From the NCBI GenBank assembly GCA_964649195.1, contig CAZYPK010000116.1:1-17480 (forward strand): a stretch of DNA of 17,480 nt. Direction: 5' to 3'. Within the stretch, counting starts at the first letter, position 1; every line of letters starts with the position of its first letter. The stretch comes from JTS-RE9 sp964649195 (lineage in GTDB: Bacteria > Planctomycetota > Phycisphaerae > Phycisphaerales > Phycisphaeraceae). Under the pieces are notes generated by a model. The model was not told the DNA's origin, did no database searches, and saw only the letters and a list, made by a program, of their open reading frames with translations. Positions 1 through 6,391 of this stretch are shown here, in pieces. The position numbers and the translations under genes are program-made.

Positions 1-1
1 G

Positions 2-81
2 GGCCTGAGCAAACGAAACTCGAGCGGCAGGCGAACGATCAGGCACGATCATCGGCTGCGCGATTTTCGTTTGCTTCAGCC
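2..81. repeat. imperfect inverted repeat at the left edge
   Basis: Bases 2-18 and 65-81 are inverted copies of a 17-base sequence with two differences; the shared core is GCAAACGAAA / TTTCGTTTGC. The 46-base loop has no recognisable content. The element may be cut by the window edge, so its full extent is unknown. The same GCAAACGAA core recurs at 97-104 at the start of the next repeat. Confidence 0.55.
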
Positions 82-94
82 CGCGGACGGGCTT

Positions 95-231
95 CGCAAA
101 CGAACGGCTCGGCGGGAGCCTCGCCCTCCCAAAGGAGCCTCGCCCTCCCAGCGGGAGCCTCGCCCTCCCAAAGGAGCCTCGCTCTCCCGGCGGGAGGCTT
201 CCGCTCTCCCGCCATATGCTTTTACCCCGGG
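95..231 (+). repeat. composite interspersed repeat, copy 1 (long form)
   Basis: The copy opens with CGCAAACGAA and then GGCTCGGCGGGAGCC. It continues with several variant units of the type GGAGCCTCGCCCTCCCA (about 126-205) and closes with CCATATGCTTTTACCCCGGG. A shorter copy with the same order of parts lies in opposite orientation at 17395-17468. The repeated reading frame through this stretch (about 71-337) has arginine/proline-rich repeat translation and no gene-like features. I therefore treat all of 1-330 as non-coding. Mobility or function is unknown. Confidence 0.7.
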
Positions 232-245
232 AGGGGCCGGATATG

Positions 246-276
246 TTCCACACGTCCTTGACGGAATCGCTATACT
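246..276 (+). promoter_or_regulatory. possible promoter of the PpiD/SurA-like gene
   Basis: TATACT at 271-276 matches five of six bases of the -10 consensus. The only -35 candidate, TTCCAC at 246-251, is poor and the spacer is 19 bases. It lies about 55 bases before the GTG start. This is weak inference. Confidence 0.25.
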
Positions 277-330
277 CTGCGCCCCTGTTCCGACCTTGTT
301 GAAACAACGCCCTGAGCCGGAGATACGGCC

Positions 331-2706
331 GTGTTAAAGTTCTTTCGCCTGTATAACAAGCATATTCTCGTCGTCGGCGGCTGCCTGCTGATGATCTCCT
401 TCCTTCTGGAGCCGGTGCTCAACCGCTGCTCGCGGGGGTCTTATCTGGAGGATATCGGCATCGTCGATGGCCGCACGATCACCACCGATGACATCCGTCT
501 GGCTTCGACGGAGATGTCGCTGCTCAACGGGCTTTCGCCGGTGACGCAGTCGCGGTACGAGCCGCTCCAGTGGATTCTGATTCATCACGATGCCAGGAAG
601 CTGGGGCTTTCCGCCAGCATCAGGGAAGTGAATGATCTGCTGGTGGTGGCGGGGCTGAACAACATCGAGCTCAACGATGTGATGCGCCGGTTCAACGTGA
701 CCTCGCAGGAGCTGTTCGAGGCGGTGCGAAACTGGCTGATCTCCCAGCAGTACCAAGCCCTGGTGGCCGGCGTGGAGCACATCAGCCCGGCCATCCGCGT
801 CAAGCAGATCATCGAAGGGCAGATGTCCTTCCCCTCCGCTCCGGTCAGCGAGGCGATGGTCAAGCGGTTTGTCTATGACCAGCGTGCCGAGGTGAGCATC
901 ACGGCCATCGAGGTTCCCTACACGCAGTATCAGCCGGACATCAAGCCGGTGACGGAAGCGGAGATCAAGGAACTGTACGAGAAGTACAAGGACAACCTGC
1001 CCGGTGAAGGCAAGCCCTACGGCTACGGCTACAAGCTGCCTGATCGTGTGAAGCTGGAATATCTGCGAATCCCTTACGATCGTGCCCGTGACATCGTGAA
1101 GGTTGAGGAAGTCGATATCTACGGATATTACGAACGCAACAAGAGCCGGTACCTCGTCTCGGCTGCGCCGCCGGTGGTGACGCCTGATCCGACGACGCCC
1201 CCGGATTTCGTGCCGCCAGCTTCGCCGTTTGAGAAAGTGGAGCCGAAGAAGGAAGAGCCTGCACCGAAGAAGGAAGACCCTGCACCCGCCCCTGCGCCGA
1301 AGACGGAAGAGAAGCCCGCTGATAAGCCGGAAGAAAAACCCGCTCCCCCAACGGAAGAAAAGCCCGCTCCGAAAACGGAGGATGCGCCCAAGGGCTGCGG
1401 CGATGAAGACGCCAAGCCCGCGGATGCAGCCAAGGATGCGAAGGACCCCGCACCCAAGGCTGACTCGCCCAAAGCTGATGCGCCCAAGGCTGACGAACCC
1501 AAGGTTGATGCGCCCAAAGTTGATGCACCCAAGACCGACGTTCCGAAGGTCGATCTGCCTGCCAGCATTGCGCCGTTGAAAGAGACGGATCCCGACCCCG
1601 CGATCATCGCACCGGCGGTGCCGCGTTATCGTCCTTATGAGGAAGTGCGGACGGAGATTCTCCGCGATTTGAAGGATGCCAAGGCCCGCGAACTGGTGCG
1701 CAAGATCATGCTTGCCGCGCAGGACCAGTTGATGCGCGATGTTCGCCGCCTCGATCAGGTCGAGGGGTACTTCAACACGGAGTCGAAGGGCTTCACGCCG
1801 ATGTCGATGGCCGATGCGGCGGCGGACATTCAGAAGCGTTTCAACCTGCTGCCGACGGTGGTCCGTCTCGACGGCGAATGGCTCGATCAGGCCGCGGTGC
1901 TGAAGCTGCCCGAGTTCGGCGAGTCGGTCATTCCCGCCCGTCAGGGGCGGCCCAGCGTGCGCGTTTCCGATTACGTCTTCAGCGCCAGGGAACTGCTCGA
2001 CAAGGACTCGAAGAATGCGCTGATGATCGAGCGGCTTCAGGCGAAGGTGCCCAGCCAGATCGTGACGGACCTCACCGGCGAGTTCATCTTCCGCCTGATC
2101 GACGCCCAGAAGGCCCGCCCGGCCACGCTCGAGGAACGCCGCGATGATGTCGATCGTGACGCCCGCAAACTCGCCGCCTTCCGCCTGCTGGAAAGCAAGG
2201 GCGCCGAGTGGGTCACTCGCGCCAAGACGGAGAAGATCGAGGACATCGCCCGCGTGCAGAACGCCGGCGTCATCACCTCCACCTTCCGAAAACGGGAAAT
2301 GGATTTCATGTTCGGCACGGGGCTTCAGGTGCCCACCATTCCCACCATCGGCCAGAACGAAGGCTTCGTGGATCACGTGTTTGAGACCGCCGAGAAGGCG
2401 ATCAAGGACGGCTCGCTCGAGGGTGTTGCCGCGGCGGATCGCATCGGCGCGGCGGCGCTGCCGGAGCGGTTGAGCCTGGTGGTCTATCGCATCGACCTGT
2501 TCAAGCCGATCACCAGGAATGAACTGGAGATGATCGTCGCCCGTCCGCAGATCGGCGAGTTCGCGGGCCGCACCTTCTTCCGTCCCACCGAGGAATCAGC
2601 CAATCCGCTCTCGGTCGAGGCTCTTTCCAAGCGCGTCGGGTTCGTCGCGTCGGACGAGGGCAAGTCGGACAAAAAGAAGGACGAAAAAGAGCAGGCGATG
2701 AAGTGA
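331..2706 (+). CDS. membrane-anchored PpiD/SurA-like periplasmic chaperone (791 aa)
   Basis: The start is GTG, with GGAG about ten bases upstream. Residues 11-30 form one membrane anchor, so the rest should lie in the periplasm. Residues 41-150 resemble the SurA/PpiD N-terminal chaperone domain. The stretch around 240-275 (VKLEYLRIPYD, then YYERNKSRY) and the helix after 435 (PYEEVRTEILRDLKDAKA) look like PpiD-family segments that flank the parvulin domain. I see no clear catalytic parvulin (PPIC) domain, so isomerase activity is doubtful. Residues 276-430 are low-complexity Pro/Lys/Glu/Asp and include seven copies of a five-residue repeat. The likely role is holding or folding exported proteins at the inner membrane. 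No neighbour indicates a substrate. The protein is longer than E. coli PpiD (623 aa), partly because of the insert. Family assignment is moderately sure and exact function unproven. Confidence 0.72.
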   Translation: MLKFFRLYNKHILVVGGCLLMISFLLEPVLNRCSRGSYLEDIGIVDGRTITTDDIRLASTEMSLLNGLSPVTQSRYEPLQWILIHHDARKLGLSASIREVNDLLVVAGLNNIELNDVMRRFNVTSQELFEAVRNWLISQQYQALVAGVEHISPAIRVKQIIEGQMSFPSAPVSEAMVKRFVYDQRAEVSITAIEVPYTQYQPDIKPVTEAEIKELYEKYKDNLPGEGKPYGYGYKLPDRVKLEYLRIPYDRARDIVKVEEVDIYGYYERNKSRYLVSAAPPVVTPDPTTPPDFVPPASPFEKVEPKKEEPAPKKEDPAPAPAPKTEEKPADKPEEKPAPPTEEKPAPKTEDAPKGCGDEDAKPADAAKDAKDPAPKADSPKADAPKADEPKVDAPKVDAPKTDVPKVDLPASIAPLKETDPDPAIIAPAVPRYRPYEEVRTEILRDLKDAKARELVRKIMLAAQDQLMRDVRRLDQVEGYFNTESKGFTPMSMADAAADIQKRFNLLPTVVRLDGEWLDQAAVLKLPEFGESVIPARQGRPSVRVSDYVFSARELLDKDSKNALMIERLQAKVPSQIVTDLTGEFIFRLIDAQKARPATLEERRDDVDRDARKLAAFRLLESKGAEWVTRAKTEKIEDIARVQNAGVITSTFRKREMDFMFGTGLQVPTIPTIGQNEGFVDHVFETAEKAIKDGSLEGVAAADRIGAAALPERLSLVVYRIDLFKPITRNELEMIVARPQIGEFAGRTFFRPTEESANPLSVEALSKRVGFVASDEGKSDKKKDEKEQAMK
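1450..1554 (+). repeat. in-frame 15-bp tandem repeat within the chaperone gene
   Basis: Seven consecutive 15-base units encode the pentapeptide [A/S/E/V]-P-K-[A/T/V]-D at residues 374-408. Units differ slightly at DNA level, for example GCGCCCAAGGCTGAC and GCACCCAAGACCGAC. The unit length keeps the reading frame, so gain or loss of units would only change the length of a flexible linker. Confidence 0.85.
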
Positions 2707-2734
2707 TCGGCAGGTCGTCGCGTTCGGACGGGGC

Positions 2735-2910
2735 AGCCGCGACTCAACGAGTCGCGGACGTGAACGGCCTGCGGGGGGTGATACGGCGCGGTTGATGGAC
2801 GGCCTCTGTTCCGCGGCTCCCGTTCCACCCACGGTTTTCGCGACCGTTCACCACCGCGCGATTTACCCTCTCTCAGGCCGCTTACGTCCGCGACTCGTTG
2901 AGTCGCGGCT
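2735..2910. repeat. 176-bp foldback (MITE-like) element with 37-bp terminal inverted repeats
   Basis: The termini at 2735-2771 and 2874-2910 are inverted copies with two differences. Each contains the perfect palindrome CCGCGACTC-AAC-GAGTCGCGG. The interior also pairs imperfectly: about 2772-2800 resembles the inverse of about 2845-2873. The whole element could therefore fold into one long hairpin. It fills almost the entire gap between the chaperone and nuclease genes. It has no coding capacity. In RNA it may act as a terminator or stability element. Confidence 0.8.
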
Positions 2911-2928
2911 CTTGTTGCATGTACCATC

Positions 2929-3534
2929 GTGAACATGGCGCGTAAGACCGGACGAAAAGCAGTTTCAAAATCGAGGTTGCCCCTGGAGCGGTTCCTGCTT
3001 CGCGGCGGGCGTCGTCGCAGGTTGTCGATCATCATCTCGCTGCTGATCGCCGCGGCGATCATCTTCGCCGATCGGCAAGGCTGGCTGATTCAGAAGACCG
3101 CCGACTGGGCGAAGTACGATGGCAGGACGTTTCGCGTGGTGCGCGTCATCGATGGTGACACGCTCGATGTCGATCAGCCCGATGGCGAATTCCCCGCGAC
3201 GCGCATCCGCTTCTGGGGCATCGACACCCCCGAGACCGCCAAGCCGCGCGAAGGCGCGGCGGCCCAGCCCTTCGCCGATGAAGCCCATGCCCGGACGCGC
3301 CAACTGTGCGAAGGCCGGCGCATCACCCTGAAGATGGATTCGCATCAGGATCGCGATCGCTACGGTCGATTGCTCGCTTACATCATCCTGCCCGATGGCA
3401 CGATGCTCAATGAACTGCTGCTGATGGAGGGCCTGGCGCGATACGAAGGCCGATACCCGCATCAGCACATCGAACGGTTCGAGCTGCTCGAACGCCAGGC
3501 GCGGTTCGAGCGACGGGGGATGTGGAAGAAGTGA
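2929..3534 (+). CDS. membrane-anchored staphylococcal-nuclease-like thermonuclease (201 aa)
   Basis: An SNase-fold, Ca2+-dependent phosphodiesterase of DNA and RNA, expected outside the cytoplasm. An Arg/Lys-rich N-terminus precedes one membrane segment (about 32-48). The SNase domain runs from about 68 to the end. The catalytic set is intact: DGDT with D75 and D77, R94 and D99 and E102 in RFWGIDTPE, and R147 in DRYGRLLAYI. These align with Arg35, Asp40, Glu43 and Arg87 of the S. aureus enzyme. The start used is GTG at 2929; ATG at 2935 is an equally good alternative and neither has a clear ribosome site. The gene ends four bases before the convergent cyclase gene. Recycling of extracellular nucleic acid is a plausible role. 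The family call is secure. Confidence 0.9.
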   Translation: MNMARKTGRKAVSKSRLPLERFLLRGGRRRRLSIIISLLIAAAIIFADRQGWLIQKTADWAKYDGRTFRVVRVIDGDTLDVDQPDGEFPATRIRFWGIDTPETAKPREGAAAQPFADEAHARTRQLCEGRRITLKMDSHQDRDRYGRLLAYIILPDGTMLNELLLMEGLARYEGRYPHQHIERFELLERQARFERRGMWKK

Positions 3535-3538
3535 ACCT

Positions 3539-5056
3539 TCACTTGCGATCCAGCGAAATCACGCCGCTCCACCCATCCGGTTTTCCGTCTTTCAAAAACA
3601 TTTCGCATCGCTGAAGCAGCAGCGCGGCCCCGCGGTCCTGTCCGTTGATGTGAAGCACCTCGCTCAAGGCCCGCACCGCTTCGTCAAAATCCCCCTGGGA
3701 ATAGGCGGCAAACGCTTCATCGAACCGGCGCCGCGTGCGGTGCTTGGCATCGGCTTGCGCCGGTGCATCCGCGTCGAACACTTCATACACATCGACCGGT
3801 TCGCCCTTGCCTTTGACTTTCACCCGATCGACCCGCCGCATGGCAAAAGCGTCGGGATCGCGCATCGACTGGCGGACCGAGCCGCTGATGACGACGCCTG
3901 CGCCGTACATTTTGGTCAGGCCCTCCATGCGGGCGGCGAGGTTGACCGAATCGGAGATGACGGTGGATTCCATCCGCTGGGCGAAGCCGACGGTGCCGAG
4001 CATGAGCGAGCCGTGATGGAGTCCTGCGCCGATGGCGATGGGCGGGCCGCCGCCGGCGGTCCATTCCTCGTTGAACCGTTCAACGCCGCGCAGCAGGCCG
4101 ATGGCGGCGCGGACGGCGTGGTCCGGTTCATCGGGAAAAAGCGCCATGATGGCGTCGCCGATGTATTTGTCGATGAAGCCGCCGTTCTCCTGCACGACGG
4201 GGGCGCAGAAGGTCATGTAGCGGTTGATGAAGTCGAAGTTTTCCTTGGGCGACATCTTCTCCGACATGGTGGTGAAGGAGCGGATGTCGGAAAAGAGAAT
4301 GGTCATGTCGCGCTGGGTCTGATCGCCAAGCTGCACATCGACGATGGAGTCGCGGCCGAGGAATTCGAGGAACTGCCTGGGCACGAAGCGTCCGAACGAG
4401 GCGGCCATCTTTTTCTGCCGGGCGTAGAGGCTGGCGTTGTGCAGGGCGGAGGCGAGAAAACCGGCGATCGATTGAAACGTGGAGATGTCCCCGTCATCGA
4501 GCGGCGGGAAAAACGGCTTGGCCTCGCGCATGCGGCCGCTCAGGAGCTGCGCCACCGCCTTGCCGCCATAGACGACGGGCACGCAGACGAAGAAGGGCAC
4601 ATCCAGCGACTGGCGAAGCTGCTCCATCAGCGCCGTCTGCGCGGCGGCCTTGGTGGCGAGCATGGCGCCGTCGCTCTGAAGCATCGCATCGGAGAAGCGG
4701 ATGCTCGCATCGCGCAGCTTCATCGCGGCAGCCTCATCGAAGCCGACGGAAGCGACCGGGCGAAAGGCCTGCGACACGGGATCGAGTTCCAGCACGATGG
4801 TGCGATCCATCTTGAGCATCTTCTGCACGCCGACGATGGTGCGCGAAAAGATTTCGCCGGGCGGCAGGTCGGTGGTGATCGATCGCTGAAGTTCGGAGAG
4901 CAGCGTCAGCCCCTGGCGTCGCTGGCGCAGTTCGCGGGTGCTGCGGGAGATGACGGCATCGGAACGGATGGCCTGCCCGGTGAGCTCGTCGAGCCGCTGC
5001 TGAAAGTAGGCGGCCTGCCGGGCGGGATCGGCGGATGGAGAGTTCGCATCGGTCAC
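3539..5056 (-). CDS. class III adenylate cyclase with N-terminal GAF domain and C-terminal helical tail (505 aa)
   Basis: Predicted to make cAMP from ATP in the cytosol, gated by a GAF sensor. From the GTG start, residues about 10-60 are probably coiled coil, 70-215 a GAF domain and 250-425 the cyclase domain. The tail (440-505) is TPR-like and ends in DGWSGVISLDRK. Catalytic residues are present: metal-binding D257 (FSDIRSF) and D301 (KYIGDAIMALF), ATP-selecting K297 and T365, and transition-state N372 and R376 (SVNLAARME). This set predicts ATP rather than GTP. The usual TVIGD motif reads TVISD. The open frame extends upstream to ATG 5113, but those 19 residues come from the 8-bp repeat array. 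I therefore prefer GTG at 5056, although no strong ribosome site marks it. The GAF ligand is unknown. No transmembrane segment is seen. Confidence 0.9.
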   Translation of the reverse strand: MTDANSPSADPARQAAYFQQRLDELTGQAIRSDAVISRSTRELRQRRQGLTLLSELQRSITTDLPPGEIFSRTIVGVQKMLKMDRTIVLELDPVSQAFRPVASVGFDEAAAMKLRDASIRFSDAMLQSDGAMLATKAAAQTALMEQLRQSLDVPFFVCVPVVYGGKAVAQLLSGRMREAKPFFPPLDDGDISTFQSIAGFLASALHNASLYARQKKMAASFGRFVPRQFLEFLGRDSIVDVQLGDQTQRDMTILFSDIRSFTTMSEKMSPKENFDFINRYMTFCAPVVQENGGFIDKYIGDAIMALFPDEPDHAVRAAIGLLRGVERFNEEWTAGGGPPIAIGAGLHHGSLMLGTVGFAQRMESTVISDSVNLAARMEGLTKMYGAGVVISGSVRQSMRDPDAFAMRRVDRVKVKGKGEPVDVYEVFDADAPAQADAKHRTRRRFDEAFAAYSQGDFDEAVRALSEVLHINGQDRGAALLLQRCEMFLKDGKPDGWSGVISLDRK

Positions 5057-5085
5057 GGGTGGGGGTCCGGGGGGAAGGGAGGAAG

Positions 5086-5133
5086 GCACGAAGGCACGGT
5101 GGCACGGAGGCACGAAGGAGTGGAGGCAGGAAG
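5086..5133. repeat. 8-bp tandem array, copy A (six units)
   Basis: Six consecutive 8-base units occur: GCACGAAG, GCACGGTG, GCACGGAG, GCACGAAG, GAGTGGAG and GCAGGAAG. It sits just before the cyclase start. The same unit forms a second array at 13303-13358, also beside a gene start. Because 8 is not a multiple of 3, open frames read through it as Arg/His/Gly or Cys/Leu/Pro repeats, which are artefacts. Confidence 0.8.
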
Positions 5134-5169
5134 GGGGCGGTGTGGTCGGTTGGTAATTGGGTTTTATTT

Positions 5170-5321
5170 TGCTCCGTGGAAAACATCACCATTCGATCCA
5201 AGCCCGATGGCGAGGCTTTGCGAGCCGTCGGGGTATTCTCCGGTAAATGGCGGTCCATACCCCGACGGCTCGCAGAGCCTCGCCATCGGGCTTGGAAAAA
5301 CAGCAGGTTTTCCACGGAGCA
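5170..5321. repeat. 152-bp foldback element with nested inverted repeats
   Basis: The outer arms are a perfect 15-bp inverted repeat at 5170-5184 and 5307-5321 (TGCTCCGTGGAAAAC and its inverse). The inner arms, 5198-5236 and 5257-5295, are 39 bases with one mismatch. They are separated by a 20-base loop (5237-5256). Unequal spacers of 13 and 11 bases lie between outer and inner arms. The element begins eight bases after the epimerase stop and could terminate that transcript. No clear target-site duplication is visible. Confidence 0.85.
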
Positions 5322-5329
5322 GTTTCATT

Positions 5330-6268
5330 CTACTTTCGCATGGCCTTGAACGAGGCGATCAGGCCGTCGCGGAAGTGTGGGTAGCGTGGCAGCCAGCCGG
5401 TGCGCTCGCAGGTGATGACGTTGTCGCATTGTTTGGAGGAGGCCCGGCGAAGGCGATCGGCGGTGATGCCCGGCGTGCCGGCGGCATCGCCGGGTTCGAC
5501 GACGCGCGGCGGCTGGACGCCGATGCTTTTGGCCAGCGTCGTGTAATACTCGATGCGCCGCACCGGTGAGCCATCGCTGCCCAGCTCGACGCGGCCTGGT
5601 TGTTGTGCCGTCATCATCGCCAGCAGCAGGTCGGCGGCATCGTCGGCGTGAATCAGGTTGAGCCAGGCCTGCGGATCGCCGACGAGCGGCGCGCCGCCGC
5701 GCACCGCCTGAAGGCCGATGATGCGGCCGGGGCCATAGAGGCCGGCAAAGCGCACGATGTGAGCGTTGGCGGCGCGATCGAGCCAGAGGTTTTCACCATC
5801 GATGAGCAATTGGCTGCGCTCATCGCCGGCGTGCGCGGGGGTGTCCGCATCGACATGCTCGCCGGCGGTCTGGCCATAGACGGCGGTGGAGGAGGCGACG
5901 ACGATTCGCCGGACGTTGGCGTTGGCGATGGCGGCGAGGATGTTGCGGGCGCCTTCGAGCACGACCTGATCGGGCGTGATGTCATCGGCGGTGGTGGCGG
6001 GCCTGCCTGGCGGAACGAGATGATAGAGATCGAGCGAATCGTGGGCGAGGACCGGCTTGATGGCGGCCAGCAGCGCCAAACGCTGGGTGATCGGTGCGAT
6101 CAGCGGCTGCACGCCGATTCGCGCTGTCGCGGCGCCGCCCGCTTCGCTGCGCACGATGCCGAAGACGGTGACGCCCCGCTCCAACAGGCGGGCCGCCAGC
6201 ACGCGACCGATGAAGCCGCAGCCGACGATGAGGGCGGCAGGGGGGAGTGGAACATGCGCAGCAGCCAT
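5330..6268 (-). CDS. NAD(P)-dependent epimerase/dehydratase, YeeZ-like extended SDR (312 aa)
   Basis: A Rossmann-fold nucleotide-sugar-epimerase-type protein. The dinucleotide motif is G16-C-G18-F-I-G21, preceded by a hydrophobic strand. The next recognisable block is VVASSTAVYGQT (123-134), where SSTAVYG matches the active-site strand of extended SDRs. A VRFAGLYGPGR block and a NLIHADDAADLL block follow, both typical of this superfamily. The usual YxxxK catalytic pair is not apparent: the expected position reads LLIDGENLW. This is as in some YeeZ-type (SDR_a5-like) members, so the enzymatic activity and substrate are unknown. The ATG lacks a clear ribosome site. The gene is in the same direction as the cyclase and cupredoxin-like genes but separated from each by more than 100 bases. 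A shared operon is possible but not shown. Confidence 0.82.
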   Translation of the reverse strand: MAAAHVPLPPAALIVGCGFIGRVLAARLLERGVTVFGIVRSEAGGAATARIGVQPLIAPITQRLALLAAIKPVLAHDSLDLYHLVPPGRPATTADDITPDQVVLEGARNILAAIANANVRRIVVASSTAVYGQTAGEHVDADTPAHAGDERSQLLIDGENLWLDRAANAHIVRFAGLYGPGRIIGLQAVRGGAPLVGDPQAWLNLIHADDAADLLLAMMTAQQPGRVELGSDGSPVRRIEYYTTLAKSIGVQPPRVVEPGDAAGTPGITADRLRRASSKQCDNVITCERTGWLPRYPHFRDGLIASFKAMRK

Positions 6269-6284
6269 CGCGGGATGATAGCGA

Positions 6285-6350
6285 AAAGGAAACAGAGGAC
6301 GGGACAGGAGACAGGAAACAGGAATCAGAGCGAAGCCGCAAGCGGCTGGT
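6285..6350. repeat. degenerate GACAGGAAACAG-type repeat plus small palindrome
   Basis: Bases about 6289-6327 are a degenerate run of GGAAACAG / GGACAGGAGACAG units. They are followed by GCGAAGCCGCAAGCGGCT (6331-6348), whose GCCGCAAGCGGC part is a short hairpin like a REP sequence. It lies between the epimerase start and the cupredoxin-like stop. No gene is present. Confidence 0.5.
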
Positions 6351-6354
6351 GTTC

Positions 6355-6384
6355 AAAGCCCACCCACTCCTGTGGGTGGGTTTT
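6355..6384 (-). terminator. hairpin terminator candidate after the cupredoxin-like gene
   Basis: A perfect 9-bp stem CCCACCCAC (6359-6367) pairs with GTGGGTGGG (6372-6380) around a four-base loop. It is extended outward by AAAG/TTTT pairs. It begins eight bases after the stop of the minus-strand gene at 6392. The T-run is stronger on the plus strand, so it may work in both directions or mainly as an RNA-stabilising end. Confidence 0.6.
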
Positions 6385-6391
6385 CTCTTCG

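Noticed and set aside
71..337. Small Arg/Pro-rich open frame at the left end
   Set aside because: It is a translation of the composite repeat, without ribosome site or protein-like composition.
334..2376. Long open frame antisense to the chaperone gene
   Set aside because: Its translation is Arg/His/Leu-rich without domain features, and it mirrors the codon bias of the GC-rich gene on the other strand.
5086..5133. CRISPR array
   Set aside because: The repeat arrays here and at 13303-13448 and 17152-17188 have 8-10 base units without spacers, and no cas gene is present.
3650..5569. Long plus-strand open frame opposite the cyclase and into the epimerase gene
   Set aside because: It runs across a foldback repeat and two real genes, and its translation is low-complexity His/Gly/Asp/Ala with no recognisable fold.
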